Positions 57,461 through 64,000 of a stretch of DNA of 64,000 bases are shown here, in pieces. Numbering within the stretch: position 1 is the stretch's first letter; every line of letters begins with the position of its first letter. The DNA comes from Cryptomeria japonica (taxonomy: Eukaryota; Streptophyta; Pinopsida; Cupressales; Cupressaceae), in the NCBI RefSeq assembly GCF_030272615.1, contig NC_081406.1, positions 188,960,391 through 189,024,390 of the forward strand, in the 5' to 3' direction. The notes under the pieces are model-generated. The model saw only the letters and a list, made by a program, of their open reading frames with translations, made no database searches and was not told the DNA's origin. Position numbers and translations under genes: made by a program.

Positions 57461-58212
57461 TCACCCTCTCTCAACTGAAGCTCTTGATTTTATAGACTTT
57501 GAGAGGATAAGATGATGTGGCTCAGATCAATGGTCTTGATTAGATTTGCAGATTTGAATGGTTGTGAGAGAAAGGGGGAAGGAGAAGACAAGTGTCACTC
57601 ATCTCACCTTGACTAGGTTGCTGACTGAGGGAATCTAGGGATGGTTGTAGGAAATTTAGGCATGGTTGGACAAGTGGACTCAAGTCCTTCCTAAGATGTA
57701 GGGGGTGTTGGAGAGAATATAGTAAATGGTTATGAAATGTGTGTACGTACACAATTTCATTAATTTTGGAGGTTGGAGATAAATCATGAATTAATATTTA
57801 AGGAATATTAATTTCTTTAGCCATATGTTTGATGAGTTGGCAAAGGGAAGATGAAGTGGAGATGGAGGGTGAGTTGGAAAAGGGATTAAATAATTTTGAG
57901 AATTATTTAATATTTGAGACTATAGGATAAGAGAATAATTATTAAATATTGGATATTTAATTGCTTGGACGAGATAATTAAATATTGGATATTTAATTAA
58001 CTTGGTTAGAGGAATAATCAAATATTTAGATATTTAATTAAATAGAGGAATAAGATAGATGAATTAATTAATAAAATATTAATTAATAGAAAGACATGAA
58101 AATGAATTAAATAAATTAGTCTTTTCAAATTAACTATTTAATAGATGAATAATTATTAAATAAATATAAAATATTTATTTAATTGCTCATAGCCAATTTT
58201 TAGGTGTATACA
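57461..58212 (-). repeat. 3' LTR (5' portion) of the Tat-like Gypsy element
   Basis: On the minus strand the purine-rich AAAGAGGGTCAAAA (58213-58226) is followed by TGTATACACCTAAAAATTGG, a plausible polypurine tract and LTR start at 58212. The left boundary was not found; AT-rich ATTAAATATTGGATATTTAA repeats fill 57890-58060. Confidence 0.5.
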
Positions 58213-58689
58213 TTTTGACCCTCTTTGAAATGATGTCGAGACAACATTATTTCAAAGATTAAATCAAGTCTCGATAACGCCTGATAGAAATTGAAAATCC
58301 AGATTGTGTGCCCCCTTAGGAGATTGATCATGAAATTGTCAAAAATTTTAGTTTGAATGATTAATCTCATGATTAATGTGATAAAACTTCAGTCAATTAA
58401 ATTCATTAAAAACAAATTAAATTGCTCCATTTTTGAAATTAATTACTCTTGAAATAGCAAATATAAAATTAACAAAGGCTAATTTTAACTTCATTGTTAT
58501 CCTTATCAGCTTTTGGAGAGAATATTCTTGCTGAGGTGACCAAAATGGTGATTCCCGTGGAGAAGCATCAATTCGAGCGAGTTCGGCAATATTAGCGCCA
58601 GTGGAGTATGGGTATCCGGTATGTATCTTAGCCCGAGTTTTGTTTTCAAGTTTTCATTCAAGATTTCATGTTTTAGGTGCCTTTTTTTG

Positions 58690-59060
58690 AATTTTTGAAA
58701 ATTTTGAATTTTTCGTTTTTTAGTTTAGCGCATTTGCAATTTAGGTTAGCGCATATGCAATTTTGGTTAGTGCATGTGTTTGATTTAGCGCATATGCTCT
58801 GTATGTTAGCGCATTTGCATAGAATGTTAGCACAAACGCTTAGAATAGCGCTTATGCATAGAATGTTAGCGCAAACGCTTAGAATAGCGCTTCTGTTTTA
58901 TTTGTTAGTGCTTACGTTCAATAGGATAGCGCAAATGCATAAAGCAGTGCATATGCATGGTCGATTAGCGCATATGAGCAAAAAGATAGCGCTTTTGTTT
59001 AAATTAGCGCATATGCATGGTCGATTAGCGCCTATGATCTAAAAGATAGCATTTTTTCTT
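58690..59060. repeat. Array of about 17 TAGCGCATATGCA-type units
   Basis: Variants of a 13-nt core TAGCGCATATGCA recur every 18-21 nt, with recurring linkers such as TAGAATG, TTAGAA and TGGTCGAT. GCATATGC is itself palindromic. A 121-codon frame across it (58677-59042) is a by-product of the repeat and is not called a gene. Confidence 0.88.
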
Positions 59061-59149
59061 AAATTTGAGATTGTTGATTAATACAAAAGCTAAAAATCAC
59101 TTTGATGTTTTAGATCTAACATTTTTGATATGCGTGTATGATGAAATAG

Positions 59150-59445
59150 AGTCATGATTGAGTGATTGTATGATTGATAGATCGATATATAGCTTTGATT
59201 ATTGGATTAAGTAGCTCTGATTAGCTTGATTGATAAATTTGATGATTGAGTAGCTTTGTTTAGCTTGATTGATAGATTTGATGATTGAGTAGCTCTGATT
59301 AGCTTAATTGTAAGATTTGATGATTGAGTAGCTCTGATTAGCTTGATTGATTAGATAGCTTTGTTTAGCTTGATCGATAGATAGCTTTGTTTAGCTTTAT
59401 TGATAGATAGCTTTGTTTAGCTTGATTGATAGATAGCTTTGTTTT
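59150..59445. repeat. Tandem TAGCTTTGTTTAGCTTGATTGA-type array
   Basis: GAGTAGCTCTGATTAGCTTG and ATAGCTTTGTTTAGCTTGAT-like units repeat with periods of about 28-57 nt, ending just before the PMD reading frame. Confidence 0.85.
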
Positions 59446-61604
59446 CTCTGGACAAACAGGAGAAACTTGATGTTCTCCAGTGTTGGGAGAAATTACCGGC
59501 CATACGTCATTTAGTTCTGGAGTTATCCCAGGTCGAGATTAGACACATAGATGCCTGTGGTTTAAGTCATTTATTGTTTATGCCAGAGATTATGCATAAC
59601 AAAGGTTTGTTGATAGCATTAGCCGAGAGATGGCATAGTGAGCATAACACTTTCCACCTACTGACGGGTGAGATTAGTGTTACGCTAGAGGATGTCTACA
59701 GGATTCTACATATCCTGGTGAGTGGGGAGCTAGTGCAGTACGATTATCAGGATCGCGTTGGGATTGAGGCTTGCAGAGTCATTTTTGCTGATGAGAGCAT
59801 CAGTAGAGGAGAGATCCGATGGGTAGACATGGTGATGTACTATGAGACTCTTCCTGTGATTCTTGCTGGTTTGATTGGTGGTTTTATATGTCCTAATAGG
59901 TGATCTCGAGGCTTTTCGGTTGGATGGGGTGAGGTGCTACTAAGCATGATGCAGCATCGGACACGATATGCTTGGGGTGTTTGTATGCTAGCACATTTAT
60001 ATCATGATCTACACTAGGTTGTGTATGATGAGGGTACGAGTTTATCGATAGGATGTACTTTATTACAGATCTGGTGCTGGGAGCACATTGCTACTACATG
60101 GCCTATCCATCATAGAGTTCGTAGAGAGAGGCAGCCATATGTTTATTTTTATGCAGGTGTTCTTACTCAGCCCAAGCTGGGTAAGATGGAGTATTGGCGT
60201 TAGGTTCTTGATTCTTTGGATAGTATAATTTGGAGACCATATGTTGATTGTGAGCCATGGATGGATGATGCACAGACATTACCATGTATCATGCAGAGTA
60301 GATATCTCATTAGTCGTATCCCCTTCATTATTAAGCAACAGTTGATTGGTCGGATTTTGAGACAGTTTGGTATCATTCAGCCTATGCCTACTAGTGTGAC
60401 TATTTATGCTCGATGATATAGAGATAGGCGGGATTGGGGACCATCTTTGTCATTTGAGATTGCTCATGCAGAGTTTGTTGCTACTCCGAGAGTGGCTTAC
60501 GATATGAGATTACACATTCTTGATCATGGGGTTACTATAGAGTATGCTCAGTATTTATTAGCTCATCCATTTCCTCGGATTACGAATCCAGCAGATCCTC
60601 CTCCTAGCTCAGGAGATGACGATGATGATTTAGATGATCCTGTTAGCAGGAGACGGAGACGTAGATGAGAGCTTAGAGCTGCACATGAGGCTGGGAGAGG
60701 TGGAGATGATGGTGGGGATGGTGGTGGTGGTGGTGGTGGTGGACCTGGACAGAGAGGACGTCGATTGAGAGTCCGTGGAGGACAATTTGGACTGGCTGGC
60801 AGGATTGATAGACCTCATTCTATGGGTGGGAGAGATGGTGGACGGATTGGGAGGGATACTGGCAGGGTAGGGATGAGATCACCTAGAGGATTGGCAGTGA
60901 TAGGGGGCAGGGTGACTGGACTGGATGGGGGTTGCGGGAGAGGTATTGATTTTGGACAGATTCAGCCAGATCCTAGAGTTATTGCAACTCATGGTGGTGA
61001 TGATGAAGATCCTGAGGATCATATTCCCCTGATTAGACGACGGGTTCAGAGAGTTACTTGGACTGAGGTTCCAGTAGTTGGATAGGTTGGTGGTGAGGGG
61101 ATTGGGATTCATGCACTACAGCAAGATCTACCAGAGCAAGTTGCACCAGTGCAGGATATGCCAAATGTGGTTATACTAGAGCATGATGTGCTAAGGCATG
61201 ATACTATTGACAGTCTGAGAGCACAAATTAATCAGCTTTGAGCACAGATACAGATTCTTATGACTGAGAGAGACACAGCTGTTAGGAGACAGCAGGATAC
61301 TCGGGGTCTTCTAGATCATATTCAGTAGGTTGGGTCAGGTACTCTCTCAGCAGGCACTGTTAGAGCATTATTTCGTGCCAGGAAGGAGACTTCCTACTGG
61401 CGACGACGATATGAGGAGGCAGTTGCAGAGAGCCAGAGAGTAGGTAGTTATCAGACCACCGTGTTGATGGATACTAGCAGTGGTGGGGTCATGGGACCTC
61501 CTCAGAGGAGTGGTGAGCTTGGTAGACAGGCATCTGGAGGATCTTCTCGCCCACAACCATAGAGATGGACAGAGTCAGGTGGTAGTGGTATAGGAGAGCT
61601 GTGA
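59439..61604 (+). pseudogene. Plant mobile domain (PMD) gene, antisense inside a Gypsy element
   Basis: One reading frame runs about 2.1 kb without a frameshift but is cut by nine stops, only TGA or TAG (59901, 60015, 60201, 60414, 60666, 61083, 61239, 61326, 61560). The first part carries LLIALAERWHSEHNTFHLLT, then GEISVTLEDVYRIL, the signature of the plant mobile domain (aminotransferase-like, PF10536 type). Later parts have an acidic DDDDDLDDP then RRRRRR stretch, a Gly/Arg-rich linker and a probable coiled coil (TIDSLRAQINQL, IQILMTERDTAVRRQ). An AG acceptor at 59459-59460 suggests an upstream exon. PMD genes occur in MULE and Ty3/Gypsy elements. The opposite strand carries Gypsy pol at 63577. 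Confidence 0.8.
60719..60742 (+). repeat. GGT microsatellite encoding poly-Gly in the PMD gene
   Basis: About seven GGT units code for a Gly run in the linker between the Arg-rich stretch and the coiled coil. Confidence 0.85.
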
Positions 61605-61619
61605 CTTTGATTTGAGGCA

Positions 61620-63576
61620 CTTGTATTGTTGTATCTGAAATCATTGTATACTTGGACTTTTATTGTTTTATGATGATCTATATGCAGATATGGTTTCTAT
61701 ATGATGATGCTTTTATTTATGCATGTTACTTTATTTCATGATGTTCTATATGCTTATATGTTTTAATTTTATGGATGCAAAGGAGTAAATGAAATAATGA
61801 TATGATGCAAATGATAAATGTTTTTGATTTTTGATTTTGATGACCTTAGATGGAAATGCAAATGATTACTTAACTTAAATGATGCAAATGCAAATGATCT
61901 ATATGAAAATGCAAATGAAATGATTACTTAATGCTTAGGATGATGTATACAAATGAAATGTTTTTTGGATTTTTTTTTTTTGGTATGCCACTAAATGATA
62001 AATGGAATGATAATGTAGATAATAATGATACACTATATGAAATGCACTTAATTGAATGCAATTAACACAATGATTTATATAGATTTACACATGAATGATT
62101 TGTTTTAGATTTATATGTTATGCTTATAATGATTATGAATCTAAGTGAAATAGATGCAACTAAATGATTTTTTATGAAATGATAATGTAGATAATAATGA
62201 TTATACACTACATGAAATGCACTTAATTGAATGTAATGCAATGATAAAATGCAACTAAATGAAATGGATAATGATTAAAATGATTCTAAGAATGCATGCT
62301 CCTAATATGATAAAATGCAATTGTTTTTGTTTGCCCAAGTATACTCAATCTTTATTTATGACCATTGATCTATTAGTGAAATGATATGCTTATAATGCAA
62401 ATGAATAATGTTCTTATAATGCAAATGAATAATGAGCTAATGAAATGATCTAACTAAAAATTGTACTACCATTCTTCATATGCTATCGGGTAACAATGCT
62501 TGTTTTCATCATTGAGCTTTTAAATGTTGTAAGAAAATACAAGCAACTTGACATAATGATTCAAGATGACCTGAGCATTTCTTACATGGATTTTGATATA
62601 GCAAGTTAATACAAGCAACTTGATATAATGTACCAAATTGACCTGAGTATTGCTTGCAGAACAGACAAGGAGTATCTCCTTTCATGCATGACTTGGAACG
62701 TTCTCCTTGATCTTTTGCTGATCATATCCTGAGACAAGTTCATATCGTAGTAAGAGATAAACCACAGACAACAATCAAAGAAAATAATCATGCCCCATCA
62801 TAGCTCCTCTAGTCATGGACATCCTTGAGTCGCATAGAGCACATGATTAGCAATAAAATCAAGATATAAACACTAAATCTTGTATGTCATTCACATGTTC
62901 TAATGGTCATTAACTGATATAATCATCTTAATGAATGATCTTTGATAATCCTTTATAGTTTGCTAGTTGATTCTTCGGTTTCTGAGTTGCATGATTTAGT
63001 TGTTGATGAAATGCCTTGATTTTCGTTTCTTTGTTGCTCATTATCTGTTTCGAAATCCTAGGTGTTTTTTGATTTTCTAAATTTCAAAAGATCACCTTAG
63101 CAAAAGGAATTTAGGATTTTGCCCCCAACGGAAACAAAAAGATTTTATTATGGATATATGAATTGATCAAGATCCAAACCATAGTGGGATACAAATGCAG
63201 ATTGATTGATGCTGATAAAATCTCAGACAGTGACTACGGCAAGTACGTCAAAGATTGATAACTGTTGGTAAGCTGCATACATTTTTTTGCTACATGGTTC
63301 AAAGCAATGGATGTGAAAGATGGAATGGATAAGCTAAGATAGATGGAAATGGTAAATGCAAGAGGATGGAGTGGATAGGTGCGCAAAGCGATCTCATGGA
63401 TGGAGGAACTCACTTTTTAGATAGTGCCTGTTTACCAGGTTTTCACCATCTAAATTTATTGCATTTTTGTTGTTTTATATATTTTTAGGGATTTTCTGCT
63501 TTTCTGATTTTTACTGATTTCTTCAGGACTTTATATGCCTTTTTATTGATTTTTCCAGGACTTTATATCTCAAGCA
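61620..63576. other. AT-rich spacer between the PMD gene and Gypsy pol
   Basis: 61780-62460 is rich in irregular AAATGATGCAAATGATAAAT repeats. No coding domain is visible on either strand until the integrase end at 63577. A spacer between pol and an antisense ORF is usual in Tat-type elements. Confidence 0.5.
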
Positions 63577-64000
63577 TAGAATTTCTTGAGGTGGATAGAA
63601 TTGATAGGTTCATCAAACCAATCACCTTTTGGGGTAGATAATTTGTATGCTCCTGATCCATATGTTGCTACTATGACAAAAGGTCCTAGCCAATTTGGTT
63701 CAAATTTGCCCTTCATTTCCCGATCTTGCTGATTTCTCGAATTCTCCCTTAGAACTATGTCTCCAATCTAGAAAATGCACAGCTTGACTCTGTGGTTATA
63801 GCTTCTTGCCATTCTTTGTTGATATACTTTTAAATGATCTGTTGCATTTTGGCGATGTTCCTGAATTAGTTCTAGTTCCTAGAGTCGAGAGACTCTTTGT
63901 TCTTCTTCTGGTATAAGACCATGCAAGGATACTCGTAGAGAAGGTATCTCTACTTCTATAGGTAATATCGCTTCTGATCCATAGACCAAACAATATGGAG
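63577..64000 (-). pseudogene. Gypsy integrase C-terminus (Tat-like), runs off the window
   Basis: On the minus strand the frame reads PYCLVYGSEAILPIEVEIPS, LRVSLHGLIPEEEQR, ELELIQEHRQNATDHLKVYQ, then IGDIVLRENSRNQQ, KFEPNWLGPFVIVATYGSGA and SIHLKKFYA before a stop near 63577. The PYxLVYGxEAxLPxE block and the GPF/Y-like ending are typical of Tat/Athila-group Gypsy integrases. Two stops lie inside (after VSRL and CIF). The rest of pol lies beyond 64000. Confidence 0.85.

Noticed and set aside
58677-59042. 121-codon frame rich in LAHM repeats
   Set aside because: It is a translation of the TAGCGCATATGC array, starts at a non-ATG codon, and has no recognisable domain.
1-64000. CRISPR arrays, bacterial operons, plastid genes or rRNA
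   Set aside because: No regularly spaced identical repeats with unique spacers, no ribosomal sequence and no bacterial gene organisation was seen; the tandem arrays are contiguous satellites.

Overview
The window looks like nuclear DNA of a large, repeat-rich seed-plant genome. It is AT-rich and has genes with short exons and long introns, nested LTR retrotransposons of several ages, a tRNA-derived SINE, and small inverted-repeat elements in introns. A gymnosperm is plausible from the retroelement style, but the sequence alone does not prove it. I see no bacterial, plastid or viral genome features.

Only two host genes are recognisable, and they belong to one family: TIFY/JAZ jasmonate co-repressors. 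Gene 1 is on the minus strand (2933-5403). It can be spliced into six exons with every phase agreeing, giving 227 codons. Gene 2 is on the plus strand (about 43056-44455). It keeps the same exon phases and two exons of identical length (103 and 58 nt), but its first exon appears frameshifted in a run of A. The two genes are divergent relatives separated by about 38 kb of inserted repeats. Gene 1 keeps the LPIAR degron but has TICY in place of TIFY; gene 2 keeps TIFY but has lost LPIAR.

Layout. 640-1050: Copia RNase H remnant and LTR start. 2933-5403: JAZ gene 1, with a promoter-proximal 60-bp minisatellite at 5699-6290. 7062-18781: a complete but inactivated chromovirus (Ty3/Gypsy, minus strand) with 3.1-kb LTRs, a 5-bp target duplication, PBS, PPT, a leader ORF, gag, pol and chromodomain. 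18994-19339: SINE with target duplication. 20720-25190: degraded Gypsy gag-protease. 25360-32124: LTR ends of one Copia-like family in both orientations. 33100-41531: degraded Copia gag, then a tandem Copia structure (LTR fragment, gag, LTR, pol, gag, LTR) on the minus strand. 43056-44455: JAZ gene 2. 48597-54285: an unclassified terminal-inverted-repeat element. It carries five 355-bp tandem repeats, a decayed multi-exon gene of unknown function, and a CpG-rich array of palindromic motifs inside its right end. 54730-56280: degraded chromovirus. 58212-64000: 3' part of a Tat-like Gypsy element (minus strand) carrying an antisense plant-mobile-domain gene, which is preceded by two short tandem arrays.

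Almost all protein-coding sequence outside the JAZ genes belongs to transposons inactivated mainly by nonsense changes that look like C-to-T decay. The items most worth following are the divergent JAZ pair, the leader ORF with a histone-H3-tail-like N-terminus in the chromovirus, the TIR element with its unknown gene and palindrome array, and the antisense PMD gene.
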